Assembly (NCBI RefSeq): GCF_900141855.1
Contig: NZ_FQYU01000001.1
Coordinates: 469,402-533,401, forward strand
DNA from: Pseudozobellia thermophila
Lineage (GTDB): Bacteria; Bacteroidota; Bacteroidia; Flavobacteriales; Flavobacteriaceae
Length of the DNA: 64,000 nt
Direction: 5' to 3'
Shown: one piece after another, positions 53,157 to 62,310 of the stretch
How positions within the stretch are numbered: the stretch's first letter is position 1
Layout: the number at the start of each line of letters is the position of its first letter
The notes under the pieces: model-generated
What the model saw: the letters and a program-made list of their open reading frames with translations, nothing else
Told to the model about the DNA's origin: nothing
Database searches by the model: none
Program-made: the position numbers and the translations under genes

Positions 53157-54839
53157 ATGAGCGAGGCTTCAAAATCCTTGAATTTTATCGAGCATATTAT
53201 AGAGGAAGACCTTAAAAATGGCTATTCCAAACAGGACCTGCGATTTCGTTTTCCGCCCGAACCGAATGGCTATCTGCACATTGGGCATGCGAGTTCCATT
53301 TGCTTGAATTTTGGTCTGGGTATTCGCTACAACGCCCCGGTCAACCTGAGGTTTGACGATACCAACCCCGCAAAGGAGGAACAGGAATACGTAGACGCCA
53401 TCAAGCGCGATGTGGAATGGTTGGGGTTTAAATGGGATACCGAGCGGTATGCATCAGATTATTTTCAACAATTATACGATTGGGCGGTGATGCTGATCAA
53501 GGAAGGAAAGGCCTATGTAGACAGCCAGTCGTCGGAGGATATGGCGGTTCAAAAGGGCACGCCTACCCAAGCGGGAAGCGATAGCCCGTACCGAAACCGG
53601 TCTGTAGATGAAAATTTACGGCTTTTTCAAGAGATGAAGGATGGCAAGCACGAGTCGGGTAGCCACGTGCTTCGGGCAAAGATCGATATGGCCTCGCCGA
53701 ACATGCTCATGCGCGACCCAATAATGTACCGAGTGTTACATAAGGCCCACCACCGCACAAATACCGATTGGTGTATTTACCCCATGTACGATTGGACCCA
53801 CGGGGAGAGCGATTATATCGAACAGGTCTCCCACTCCCTTTGTACCTTGGAGTTTGCCATGCACAGGGAATTGTACGATTGGTTTCTCGACCAAGTGGTG
53901 GAACCGGGTAAAATACGGCCCAAACAGCGTGAATTCGCCCGTAGGAACCTTAGCCATACCGTGGTAAGCAAGCGTAAATTGCTACAGCTGGTCGAAAGTG
54001 GGGTGGTCAATGGGTGGGACGACCCACGGATGCCTACCATATCGGGCTTGAGGAGAAGGGGCTATACCCCCCGTTCCATCCGCAATTTTGCCGATACCAT
54101 CGGTATTGCCAAACGGGAAAACCTTATCGATGTATCGCTGTTGGAATTTTGCGCCCGTGAGGACCTGAACAAAACGGCTCCCCGGGTGATGGGCGTACTC
54201 AATCCATTAAAGGTGGTCATTACCAACTATCCCGAGGGAGAAACGGAGTGGCTCGAGACCGAGAACAATCCCGAGGATGAATCTGCGGGTACCCGCGAAA
54301 TTCCGCTTTCAAGGGAAATATTCATCGAAAAGGAAGACTTTAGGGAAGAGGCCAATAGAAAGTTCTTTCGTTTGAAATTGGGGGGCGAGGTGCGCCTAAA
54401 ATCCGGATACATCATCAAGGCGGAATCCTGTACTAAAGATACCGAAGGGAATATTATTGAGGTACAGTGCACATACGACCCCAAAAGTAAGAGTGGAAGC
54501 GGTACCCCCGAGAGTTTGCGCAAAGTTAAGGGCACCCTGCATTGGGTCTCTTGCCAGCATGCCCTTAGGGCCGAGGTGCGGCTTTACGATAGGTTGTTCT
54601 CCCACGAGAGTCCCGATACGCAAAAGGACAAAGACTTCATGGAGTTTCTCAATCCCGAGTCATTGCAGATTATCGAGGCCTATGTCGAACCCGGACTTAA
54701 AAATGCCAAGGTGGGAGATCGGTTCCAATTTCAACGCATAGGTTATTTCTGTGTGGATCCCGATACGTCCGATGATAAATTGGTTTTTAACAAAACAGTT
54801 GGTCTTCGCGATACTTGGGCAAAGCTCGAGTCAAAATAA
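53157..54839 (+). CDS. glnS: Glutaminyl-tRNA synthetase
   Basis: 560 residues, close to the 554 of E. coli GlnRS. This class I enzyme charges tRNA-Gln. The HIGH motif is in FPPEPNGYLHIGHAS (about 38-52) and the KMSKS equivalent is VVSKRKLLQLV. DTNPAKEEQEYV and YDWTHGESDYIE are GlnRS-specific. The C-terminal anticodon-binding barrels run to LVFNKTVGLRDTWAK. There is no YqeY fusion. I use the ATG at 53157 (MSEASKSLNF); the open frame extends upstream without conserved sequence. Confidence 0.96.
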   Translation: MSEASKSLNFIEHIIEEDLKNGYSKQDLRFRFPPEPNGYLHIGHASSICLNFGLGIRYNAPVNLRFDDTNPAKEEQEYVDAIKRDVEWLGFKWDTERYASDYFQQLYDWAVMLIKEGKAYVDSQSSEDMAVQKGTPTQAGSDSPYRNRSVDENLRLFQEMKDGKHESGSHVLRAKIDMASPNMLMRDPIMYRVLHKAHHRTNTDWCIYPMYDWTHGESDYIEQVSHSLCTLEFAMHRELYDWFLDQVVEPGKIRPKQREFARRNLSHTVVSKRKLLQLVESGVVNGWDDPRMPTISGLRRRGYTPRSIRNFADTIGIAKRENLIDVSLLEFCAREDLNKTAPRVMGVLNPLKVVITNYPEGETEWLETENNPEDESAGTREIPLSREIFIEKEDFREEANRKFFRLKLGGEVRLKSGYIIKAESCTKDTEGNIIEVQCTYDPKSKSGSGTPESLRKVKGTLHWVSCQHALRAEVRLYDRLFSHESPDTQKDKDFMEFLNPESLQIIEAYVEPGLKNAKVGDRFQFQRIGYFCVDPDTSDDKLVFNKTVGLRDTWAKLESK

Positions 54840-55196
54840 TTTGTCGTCGGGGCGGTTATAGTTTCGAATGGAGACGAAAACCGTTCTTAAGCCCCCTTTT
54901 TTTTTGGTCATAGATTTTGATTATCCTATTTTTCTTCACAATCGATTTAGACAATTTAATTTGACGTTCTCATTTACGATTTGAGCCACTTTTGGATTTT
55001 TGATGGGTTTGTGGTCATGCGCGGGACATATCGCCGGTGAGCGGGCCTTAAAACCGCAAATCGCCATTCCTTATGTTTGAAAGTTAATTTTTTAATGGAT
55101 TGCGGCAACAACTGTGCTTCCTGACCGGTAATTTGGTACCGAAGTAGAAATGGAAGCTTGCCTTCCGTCAAATAATTAATTAAAATAAGATTAAAT
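54840..55196. other. Intergenic region upstream of the YtxH cluster
   Basis: 357 bp without a convincing gene. It contains TATGTTTG at 55072-55079, a perfect TAnnTTTG on the plus strand, probably the promoter of the YtxH operon with a leader of about 110 nt. No TTG is found at the ideal distance upstream. Confidence 0.45.
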
Positions 55197-55526
55197 ATGT
55201 CAAACGATAGTGGAAATATTTTATTGGCCGTTCTGACCGGAGCCATAATTGGCGCGGGGGCGGGAATCCTTTATGCTCCCGACAAGGGAACCAAGACACG
55301 GAAAAAAATCAAAAAAGGAGCCTTAAAGACCAAGGAAGACCTGACGCACCGGTTGACCCAGGCCGCGGATGAGTTGACCAAGACGGCCGAGGAGAAAAAG
55401 CTTGATTTTGAGCAAAAGCTCGAAGATACCCTTTCCAACATGAGCTATAAGGCCGACGATATCATCTTGACCTTGGAAAAAAAGCTGGAAGACCTTAGAA
55501 AGAAAAACGCACAGTTACAAAAGTAG
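55197..55526 (+). CDS. YtxH domain-containing protein
   Basis: 109 residues. A glycine-rich membrane segment (ILLAVLTGAIIGAGAGILYAP, about 8-28) is followed by PDKGTKTRKKIKKG and a long charged helix, the YtxH layout. Members are stress- or envelope-linked and of unknown action. It is the first of three tightly spaced genes (3 bp to the next), which recur together in flavobacteria. Confidence 0.88.
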   Translation: MSNDSGNILLAVLTGAIIGAGAGILYAPDKGTKTRKKIKKGALKTKEDLTHRLTQAADELTKTAEEKKLDFEQKLEDTLSNMSYKADDIILTLEKKLEDLRKKNAQLQK

Positions 55527-55529
55527 TTT

Positions 55530-55880
55530 ATGGCCTTTGAAGAAATGGAACGGAACCTGTCGGATGCCGAGGTTACTGCACGGGCGTACATCGACAACAG
55601 CCTGAGGTACTACAAGCTAAAGGTATTTAAGTTGATGATGAGGTCGATTGGCGCCTTGATCAAAATGGCCTCGGTTTCGATTTTGTTGGTATTGGCCCTT
55701 TCTTGTTTTTCGGTCGGGGCCGCCTTGGGCATTGGAGTATTGGTCGGGAGCAATGCCATGGGCTTCGTACTGGTCGGGTCGGGTTATGTTCTGGTCGGTA
55801 TCTTATTGTATTTTATTCGGGACAGGGTCGATAAACCCCTGCTCAAGAAGTTTTCCGAATTTTATTTTGAAGAGCTATGA
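55530..55880 (+). CDS. Phage-holin-family-like (DUF1469-type) membrane protein
   Basis: 116 residues with two membrane segments (about 44-67 and 75-95) after an amphipathic N-terminal helix, the Phage_holin_3_6 / DUF1469 layout. Despite the family name it is a chromosomal envelope protein and no phage genes are near. It overlaps the next gene by 4 bp (ATGA). Confidence 0.8.
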   Translation: MAFEEMERNLSDAEVTARAYIDNSLRYYKLKVFKLMMRSIGALIKMASVSILLVLALSCFSVGAALGIGVLVGSNAMGFVLVGSGYVLVGILLYFIRDRVDKPLLKKFSEFYFEEL

Positions 55881-56092
55881 TACCGAAGAAATATACATCG
55901 TATGAGGAAATAGACCGCGACCTTAAGGTGCTTCGGCTTCAAAAGGAAATCGACAGGGAACATCTTAAACTAAGCGCCCAGCGAATCAAAAGAGGATTCT
56001 ACCCGACCGAGCTCTTGGGCGGAGTAGGGGGCGTGTTGCGCAAGTTCATGGTCTCCGTAGTGGTAGGAAAGCTGCTCAAGAAATTGGGTTAA
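55877..56092 (+). CDS. DUF6327 family small protein
   Basis: 71 residues. YTSYEEIDRDLKVLRLQKEIDREHLKL followed by a hydrophobic tail fits the flavobacterial DUF6327 pattern. Function unknown. It is coupled to the holin-like gene by a 4-bp overlap and ends the operon at a strong terminator. Confidence 0.8.
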   Translation: MIPKKYTSYEEIDRDLKVLRLQKEIDREHLKLSAQRIKRGFYPTELLGGVGGVLRKFMVSVVVGKLLKKLG

Positions 56093-56097
56093 AGTAA

Positions 56098-56122
56098 AAA
56101 TCCCGGTACATGACCGGGATTT
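56098..56122. terminator. Bidirectional terminator between DUF6327 and SPFH genes
   Basis: A perfect 9-bp inverted repeat AAATCCCGG / CCGGGATTT with a 7-nt loop, A-rich on the left and T-rich on the right; it lies between two convergent stop codons. Confidence 0.85.
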
Positions 56123-56146
56123 GTTCATTTTAAGGGGATTGGCCTA

Positions 56147-57076
56147 CTATCCCTTTTTCTTTTCCTGCTGGGTTTTCTTCATCGATTCGCCGATCATGTT
56201 GCTGGCCGTAAACGAGGCCACCATATTGTTCAGCATATCGCTGCCCGCCTGCGGCGAGTTGGGCAATAGGATCAGGTTGGTATTGGTTTCCTCGCCAATA
56301 GACTGCAAGGTATCGTAATGCTGCGTCACCACAATGAGGGCGGAAGCTTCCTGAGAGTTGATGCCCACCTTGTTCAGCACCTCTACCGATTCTTCGAGTC
56401 CGCGCGCGATCTCACGGCGTTGGTCGGCAATGCCCTGCCCCTGTAATCTTTTGCTCTCGGCCTCGGCCTTGGCCTTTTCAACGATAAGGATCCGCGCCGC
56501 ATCGCCTTCGAACTGGGCAGCTATCTTTTCGCGTTCCGAGGCGTTGATGCGGTTCATGGCCTCCTTTACCTGGGCATCGGGGTCGATATCGGTGACCAGG
56601 GTCTTGATGATGTCGAAGCCGTAATCGAACATCGCCTCCTGCAATTCGGTCTTAACGGCGATGGCGATGTCGTCTTTCTTGACAAAGACATCGTCCAGCT
56701 TCATTTTAGGCACTTCTGCGCGCACAACGTCGAAGACGTAGGAGGTAATCTGCTCGTGGGGGTATTCGAGCTTGTAGAAGGCTTCGTATACCTTGTCCTT
56801 AAGAACAACGTATTGCACCGATATCTTCAGTTTGACGAAAACATCGTCAAGGGTCTTGGTCTCTACGATAACGTCCAATTGCTGTATCTTGAGACTCAAT
56901 CGGCCGGCAATGCGGTCGACAATGGGTATTTTCATGTGTAGTCCGGAAGAGCGTATACTTTGAAACTTACCGAACCGTTCAATGGCAACGGCCGTCTGCT
57001 GTTTTACGATAAAGAAGGACGAAAACAGAATGACTAGTCCGAAAAAGAGAATTGGAATTAATAGAAATTGGCCCAT
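56147..57076 (-). CDS. SPFH/Band 7 (stomatin, QmcA-like) membrane protein
   Basis: 309 residues: one N-terminal membrane segment (about 4-24), the SPFH domain (VKQQTAVAIERFGKFQSI … GLHMKIPIVDRI … VVRAEVPKMKLDDVF) and a coiled-coil tail rich in Ala/Glu (AEAESKRLQGQGIADQRREI). Family members form ring-like scaffolds in the inner membrane and often regulate FtsH-type proteases. No NfeD partner is adjacent. Confidence 0.93.
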   Translation of the reverse strand: MGQFLLIPILFFGLVILFSSFFIVKQQTAVAIERFGKFQSIRSSGLHMKIPIVDRIAGRLSLKIQQLDVIVETKTLDDVFVKLKISVQYVVLKDKVYEAFYKLEYPHEQITSYVFDVVRAEVPKMKLDDVFVKKDDIAIAVKTELQEAMFDYGFDIIKTLVTDIDPDAQVKEAMNRINASEREKIAAQFEGDAARILIVEKAKAEAESKRLQGQGIADQRREIARGLEESVEVLNKVGINSQEASALIVVTQHYDTLQSIGEETNTNLILLPNSPQAGSDMLNNMVASFTASNMIGESMKKTQQEKKKG

Positions 57077-57151
57077 AATTAGTGATTTAAGTTGTAGGAA
57101 TGAATATACTCAGACTTTATCATATTTGTAGCCTTTTACCGATAATTGTTA

Positions 57152-57159
57152 CAAAGTTA
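57152..57159 (-). promoter_or_regulatory. -7 box of the SPFH gene
   Basis: On the minus strand this reads TAACTTTG, a perfect TAnnTTTG, about 75 bp before the SPFH start. No TTG at the ideal distance. Confidence 0.45.
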
Positions 57160-57216
57160 TTCGACAACCCAGGGCCATACCGATAAAACCTTAAGTATTT
57201 TCTATGGGCCGGTTCC

Positions 57217-58713
57217 CTAAAGGACCGAAAGGGCCTTTTCTATTCTGGCGATACTTTCCTCTTTTCCGATCATGGCCATAATATCGAAAAGATGCGGACC
57301 CTTCATATCGCCCACGATGACCAAACGGAGTGGGGGCATTACTTTTCCAAAGGAAAGTTCTTGCTCCCCGATCCAGGCCTTTACCCTGTTTTCCACGTTT
57401 TCGGACGAGAAATCGGCGAGTTCCTGCAACAGCGATACCAATTGTTTTAAAATCTCGGGAGTTCCTTCCTTCCATTGCTTCTTCACCGCTTTTTCGCTGT
57501 AAGAATCGGGCGCTTCGAAGAAGTAATCCGATAGCTCCCAAAAATCGGAGACAAAGGAGGCGCGATCCTTTACCAATCGCACTACGTGTTCGGTGTATTG
57601 CGTATCGGGCGACAGGCCTTTTTTGAGCAGTTCCTTTTCAAACATTTGGGCCAGCGTGGCATCGTCGGTGGCTTGAAGGTAGTGATGGTTGTACCATTTG
57701 GTCTTGTCGGGGTCGAAACGGGCCCCCGACTTGTTGACGCGCTCAAGGGAAAAGTTGTCGACCAATTCTTGTAGGCTGAAGATTTCCTGCTCGGTACCGG
57801 GGTTCCAGCCCAATAGGGCGAGGAAGTTGACCACGGCTTCAGGAAAATATCCGGCCTCGCGATAGCCCTGCGAATCGTTCCAAGATAGCGGGAAGACCGG
57901 AAAGCCCATTTTGTCGCCGTCGCGTTTGCTGAGTTTTCCTTTTCCGACCGGCTTCATGATCAAGGGCAGGTGGGCGAACTTCGGGGCCTCCCATCCAAAG
58001 GCATCGTACAATTGCTTGTGCAAGGCCAAGGAGGGCAGCCATTCCTCGCCCCTGATCACGTGGGTGATCTGCATAAGGTGGTCGTCGACGATATTGGCCA
58101 GGTGATAGGTGGGCATGCCATCGCTTTTAAAGAGCACCTTGTCGTCCAATATGTTCGTATCGATTTCCATATGGCCGCGGATCATGTCTTGCAAGCCCAG
58201 TTTTTGGTCCGCCGGCGTTAAGAAGCGAATGACGTAGTCTTCGCCCGAAGCGATTCTTTTTTCTACCTCTTCAGGGGTTAGCGACAGGGAGTTGTCGAGC
58301 TTTTGGCGGTTGTGCCAGTTGTAGATAAAGGTCTTTCCCTTGGCTTCGTGGTCCTTTCGATGAAAATTGAGCTTTTCGGCCGTGTCGAAGGCGTAATAGG
58401 CCTTGCCCTTTTCCACGAGTTCCATGGCGTACCTTTTATAAAGGCTTTTGCGTTCGCTCTGCCTGTACGGGCCGAAACCGCCTTCCTTTCCGGGTCCTTC
58501 ATCGTAGGGGATGTTGCACCAATTGAGCGATTCTATGATGTAATCCTCGGCCCCCTCGACAAATCGGTTTTGGTCGGTGTCCTCTATGCGAAGGATAAAG
58601 TCGCCTCCCTGCGACTTGGCAAAAAGATAGTTGAATAGGGCGGTACGTAGTCCGCCGATGTGTAAGGGCCCCGTAGGACTGGGGGCGAACCGAACGCGTG
58701 GTGTATTGGCCAT
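57217..58713 (-). CDS. gltX: Glutamyl-tRNA synthetase
   Basis: A 498-residue class I synthetase that charges tRNA-Glu. The HIGH site is APSPTGPLHIGGLRTALFN at the N-terminus and KMSKS is KLSKRDGDKMGFP. The zinc-less insertion and C-terminal helical anticodon domain (to EKALSVL) are normal. A TATCTTTG box lies 21 bp upstream, back to back with the promoter of the DUF4175 gene. Confidence 0.96.
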   Translation of the reverse strand: MANTPRVRFAPSPTGPLHIGGLRTALFNYLFAKSQGGDFILRIEDTDQNRFVEGAEDYIIESLNWCNIPYDEGPGKEGGFGPYRQSERKSLYKRYAMELVEKGKAYYAFDTAEKLNFHRKDHEAKGKTFIYNWHNRQKLDNSLSLTPEEVEKRIASGEDYVIRFLTPADQKLGLQDMIRGHMEIDTNILDDKVLFKSDGMPTYHLANIVDDHLMQITHVIRGEEWLPSLALHKQLYDAFGWEAPKFAHLPLIMKPVGKGKLSKRDGDKMGFPVFPLSWNDSQGYREAGYFPEAVVNFLALLGWNPGTEQEIFSLQELVDNFSLERVNKSGARFDPDKTKWYNHHYLQATDDATLAQMFEKELLKKGLSPDTQYTEHVVRLVKDRASFVSDFWELSDYFFEAPDSYSEKAVKKQWKEGTPEILKQLVSLLQELADFSSENVENRVKAWIGEQELSFGKVMPPLRLVIVGDMKGPHLFDIMAMIGKEESIARIEKALSVL

Positions 58714-58733
58714 AGCTGTGTTTTTTCAGGCCC

Positions 58734-58741
58734 CAAAGATA
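58734..58741 (-). promoter_or_regulatory. -7 box of gltX
   Basis: TATCTTTG on the minus strand (perfect TAnnTTTG), 21 bp before the gltX start. Confidence 0.55.
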
Positions 58742-58845
58742 CACATTGACGGAATTATAAGCGAAAGGTAGGCCCTGTAAGTCCGATCTATTTTCTGCCA
58801 TCCGACCAAGAAAGATCGTAAAATGTCCATGGCCTTGATTTTGAC

Positions 58846-58853
58846 TATCTTTG
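58846..58853 (+). promoter_or_regulatory. -7 box of the DUF4175 gene
   Basis: TATCTTTG ends only 7 bp before the ATG at 58861, so the transcript would have a leader of a few bases or none. Confidence 0.45.
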
Positions 58854-58860
58854 TTTGTGT

Positions 58861-61800
58861 ATGGATAATTATCAAAACATACTCGAGAAGCTCGACCATT
58901 TTACGAGAAAGTACCACACCAAGATACTCATCAAGGGCGTTTTAATGTTCTTGGCCTTGGGATGCCTCTTCTTTTTCGCCATCCTGGCGGTGGAGTATTT
59001 TCTCTGGTTGCAACCTACGGGGCGGTTGGTGCTCTTGTTGCTCTTCGTCGCGGTTTTGGCGTATCTGCTGATTATGTACATTATTAACCCCTTGTTCTAT
59101 CTCTTTAAGATCAAAATGGGGATCAGCGAGAAGGAAGCATCGCGGCTGATAGGGAAACACTTCCCCGAGGTGGGCGACAAATTGTACAATTTGCTCGAAC
59201 TGGCTGAAAACCGAGAAGACTCCGAACTGGTTCTGGCGAGTATCGAACAGCGTTCTTCGCAATTAGGTCCCGTACCCTTTAAACGAGCCGTGGATTATAG
59301 GGAAAACCTGAAATATACCAAATACCTTATTTTTCCGCTTCTCATATTCCTGGCGATTTGGTTTTCGGGCAACCTGTCGTCTTTCTTCGGTTCGGCCGAT
59401 CGGGTCGTACACTACAAAATGGCGTACGAACCGCCCGCGCCTTTTCACTTTCAGCTGCTGTCGGAAGATCTCGAGGTACTCGACAACGAAACCTTTACCA
59501 TAGCGGTTACGACCTTGGGCGACGTTCAGCCGGGCGAGGCCTATATCGGGTTGGGGGGAAAGGAGTTGATGATGCAAAGGAAAAACGACCGGTACGAATA
59601 TACGCTTTCCGCCCCTTTGCAAAGCCAGGATTTTTACTTTACGGCCAATGGGGTACGTTCGAGGGCCTATACCTTAAAGGTGATCCAAACCCCGGTCATT
59701 CATGATTTTAAATTGGTGTTGGATTATCCGGCATACATCGGCAAACAATCCGAAACCATTGAGGGCACGGGTAATGCCTCCTTTCCGGAGGGCACGGTGG
59801 TTTCATGGCACATCGAAGGGGTCCATACCGACAAGGTCCGGTTGATGACCAAGGACACGATAAGGTCCTTCAAGCAAAATGAAGGGACTTTTCAGCTGTC
59901 CCAACGGGTTTTTTCCAATATGGATTATGAATTGGCCACTTCGAACAAGTACGTCGAAGATTATGAGAAACTGGCCTATAGGTTTGAGGTTATCAGGGAC
60001 GAGTACCCGACCATAGGTGTCAATGAGGTCAGGGATTCGTTGAACCCCAACGTTGCCTACTACGAGGGGCAAGCTACCGACGATTATAGACTAAAGGGTA
60101 TAAAATTGGTTTGTTACGACGAGTCGGATCCGGAGAAAGTACAGACCATCGGGCTGGCACAGCCCGAAACGAACTTCCACCAGTTTTACTATACCTTCCC
60201 TTCTGGACTCCAACTTGAAGAGGGAAGGCGTTACAGCTATTACTTCTCCGCCGTCGATAACGATGCAATTCATGGAGGAAAGGAGGTAAAGAGCCAAGTC
60301 TATTCAATGACCCTGCTCAACGGGGATCAATTGAGAAATGAGGACTTGAGGCTCCAGCAGTCCCTTATTCAGAATTTGGACCGCTCCCTGGATACCTTCA
60401 AGGAACAGAAAGAGGCCCTGAACCAAATCAATGAGAGCCAGAGGGAGAAGAAGGAGCTTAACTTTAACGACCAGAGCGAGGTGAAGGATTTTCTCCAACG
60501 TCAACGGCAGCAGGAAAGCCAAATGGAAAAGTTCAGTAAGCAACTGAGCGAAAACTTGGGGAAGGACGACCGGGACGACCCGATGAAAAAGCTGCTACAA
60601 GAACGACTCGAACGTCAGGAAATTGAGGCAAGAAAGAACCAAAAGCTCTTGGAGGAACTCAATAAAGTGGCCGATAAGATTAATAAAAACGAGTTGACAC
60701 AAAGGTTGGAGCAACTGGCGAAAAAACAACAGAACAGCGAAAGGAACCTCGAACAGCTTCTCGAATTGACCAAACGGTATTACGTAAGCGAAAAGGCGGG
60801 CCAACTGGCCAAGGACCTGCAAGAGGAGGCCGAAAAACAGAAGGGGCTTTCAGAGCTGAAACCGGGCGAGGAGTTTTCGCCCGAAGAGCAGGAACAGCTG
60901 AATAAAAACTTTGACGCCATCGCCAAAGAACTCGAAGAACTCAAGAAGGATAATTCCAATTTGAAAAAACCCATGGATCTGGAGCTATCCAAGGAGGATG
61001 AGGAGGCCGTAAGGAAGGATCAAGAAGATGCCCTAAAGGAAGTCAAGAAACTTCAGGATGGTCAAGAAGCGCCCAATTCCCCCGAAGCCGGGGAGGCCGC
61101 CGCCAAGGCTTCCAAAAAACAGAAGTCCGCTGCACAAAAAATGCAGGAAATGAGCGAATCGCTGTCGCAATCGGCCGCTTCTTCAGGAGGTGAATCAAGT
61201 GATACCGAGGATGCCGAGATGCTGCGCCAGGTGTTGGACAACCTCGTTACCTTTTCGTTTAAGCAGGAGGGTCTTTACGAGCGTTTGGACGGCACCGACT
61301 CCGACAATGCACAGTTTTCGAATACCATCAAGGAGCAACAAAACCTCAGAGAGCTTTTCGAGCATGTAGACGATAGTATTTTCGCCCTGTCCCTGCGTAG
61401 GGCCGAACTTTCGGAATTTGTCAACGAACAGATTACCGAGGTTTATTACAACATTGACAAATCGCTTGAAAGTATCGCCGAGAACCAGATATATCAAGGA
61501 GCCTCCTACCAAAAATACGTGTTGAACGCGTCCAACAGCCTGGCCGCTTTTCTGGCCCGGGTCTTGGACAATATGCAGCAGAGTATGATGTCGGGCCAAG
61601 GCCAGGGCCAGGGCGAAGGAGAGGGTTTCCAATTGCCCGATATCATCAAGAGCCAGGGCGAGCTTAAGGAAAAGATGGAGGGCATGGGCCAGTCGGGCAA
61701 GGAAGGGCAGAGCCAAGGGCAAGGGGGCAAGGGACAACAGAAGGGCCAAGGAGAGCAGGGAGAGGAAAACGGTGGTAGTCCATCGGATAAGGAGGGGAAC

Positions 61801-62310
61801 GAACCCGGAAAAGGTTCGGGCCAAAAGGGGAATGGGGCCGACGGATCGGACGGAAATGGCGAAAAGGGCGGTCAAGGAGGGCTCAGTGAAAGTGAACTCA
61901 GTGAAATTTATGAGATTTACAAGGAACAGCAGATGTTGCGCCAAAAACTGGAGCAACAGTTGCAGGACATGATGAACGAGGGCGACAAAAAATTGGGCGA
62001 AAAGCTGGTCAAACAAATGGAGGATTTCGAGCGTGACCTATTGGAGAACGGAATAACCCAAAGAGGACTTGACAAGGTGAATCGCATTCAGCACGAATTG
62101 ATGAAACTCGAGAACGCCACGTTGAAACAAGGCAAGAAGTCCGAAAGGGAAAGCAACACCAATACATCTTCCTTTGTCAATCCCATTATTACCAAGCCTT
62201 CAGTACTAGAGAATTATCGAAAGGAAGTTGAGATTTTAAATAGGCAAGCCTTACCTTTGCGCCAAAATTACCAAAACAAGGTCAAGGAGTACTTCAAAGG
62301 CGATGATTGA
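58861..62310 (+). CDS. DUF4175 family large membrane protein
   Basis: 1149 residues. Three membrane segments lie in the first ~175 residues (ILIKGVLMFLALGCLFFFAI, a second at about 58-78, and YLIFPLLIFLAIWF). A beta-rich part (about 190-480) is followed by a very long Lys/Glu/Gln coiled coil (about 490-770) and a Gly/Gln/Ser low-complexity tract near 905-1005 (GQGQGQGEGEGFQ). The C-terminus is helical again. The family is conserved in Bacteroidetes; the role is unknown but a periplasmic scaffold is plausible. The start at ATG 58861 fits the promoter box. It overlaps ybeY by 8 bp. Confidence 0.88.
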   Translation: MDNYQNILEKLDHFTRKYHTKILIKGVLMFLALGCLFFFAILAVEYFLWLQPTGRLVLLLLFVAVLAYLLIMYIINPLFYLFKIKMGISEKEASRLIGKHFPEVGDKLYNLLELAENREDSELVLASIEQRSSQLGPVPFKRAVDYRENLKYTKYLIFPLLIFLAIWFSGNLSSFFGSADRVVHYKMAYEPPAPFHFQLLSEDLEVLDNETFTIAVTTLGDVQPGEAYIGLGGKELMMQRKNDRYEYTLSAPLQSQDFYFTANGVRSRAYTLKVIQTPVIHDFKLVLDYPAYIGKQSETIEGTGNASFPEGTVVSWHIEGVHTDKVRLMTKDTIRSFKQNEGTFQLSQRVFSNMDYELATSNKYVEDYEKLAYRFEVIRDEYPTIGVNEVRDSLNPNVAYYEGQATDDYRLKGIKLVCYDESDPEKVQTIGLAQPETNFHQFYYTFPSGLQLEEGRRYSYYFSAVDNDAIHGGKEVKSQVYSMTLLNGDQLRNEDLRLQQSLIQNLDRSLDTFKEQKEALNQINESQREKKELNFNDQSEVKDFLQRQRQQESQMEKFSKQLSENLGKDDRDDPMKKLLQERLERQEIEARKNQKLLEELNKVADKINKNELTQRLEQLAKKQQNSERNLEQLLELTKRYYVSEKAGQLAKDLQEEAEKQKGLSELKPGEEFSPEEQEQLNKNFDAIAKELEELKKDNSNLKKPMDLELSKEDEEAVRKDQEDALKEVKKLQDGQEAPNSPEAGEAAAKASKKQKSAAQKMQEMSESLSQSAASSGGESSDTEDAEMLRQVLDNLVTFSFKQEGLYERLDGTDSDNAQFSNTIKEQQNLRELFEHVDDSIFALSLRRAELSEFVNEQITEVYYNIDKSLESIAENQIYQGASYQKYVLNASNSLAAFLARVLDNMQQSMMSGQGQGQGEGEGFQLPDIIKSQGELKEKMEGMGQSGKEGQSQGQGGKGQQKGQGEQGEENGGSPSDKEGNEPGKGSGQKGNGADGSDGNGEKGGQGGLSESELSEIYEIYKEQQMLRQKLEQQLQDMMNEGDKKLGEKLVKQMEDFERDLLENGITQRGLDKVNRIQHELMKLENATLKQGKKSERESNTNTSSFVNPIITKPSVLENYRKEVEILNRQALPLRQNYQNKVKEYFKGDD

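Noticed and set aside
54974-55246. A 90-codon minus-strand frame in the gap before the YtxH gene.
   Set aside because: No recognisable features, overlaps the YtxH start, and crosses a likely promoter.
55530-55880. Holin-like gene taken as a prophage sign.
   Set aside because: It sits in a small YtxH/DUF6327 envelope cluster with no other phage gene; the family name is misleading.
22463-58060. Other CACGTG occurrences (for example near 22463, 33028, 53668, 58051) as extra parS sites.
   Set aside because: Their flanks do not continue the TGTTnCACGTGnAACA palindrome.
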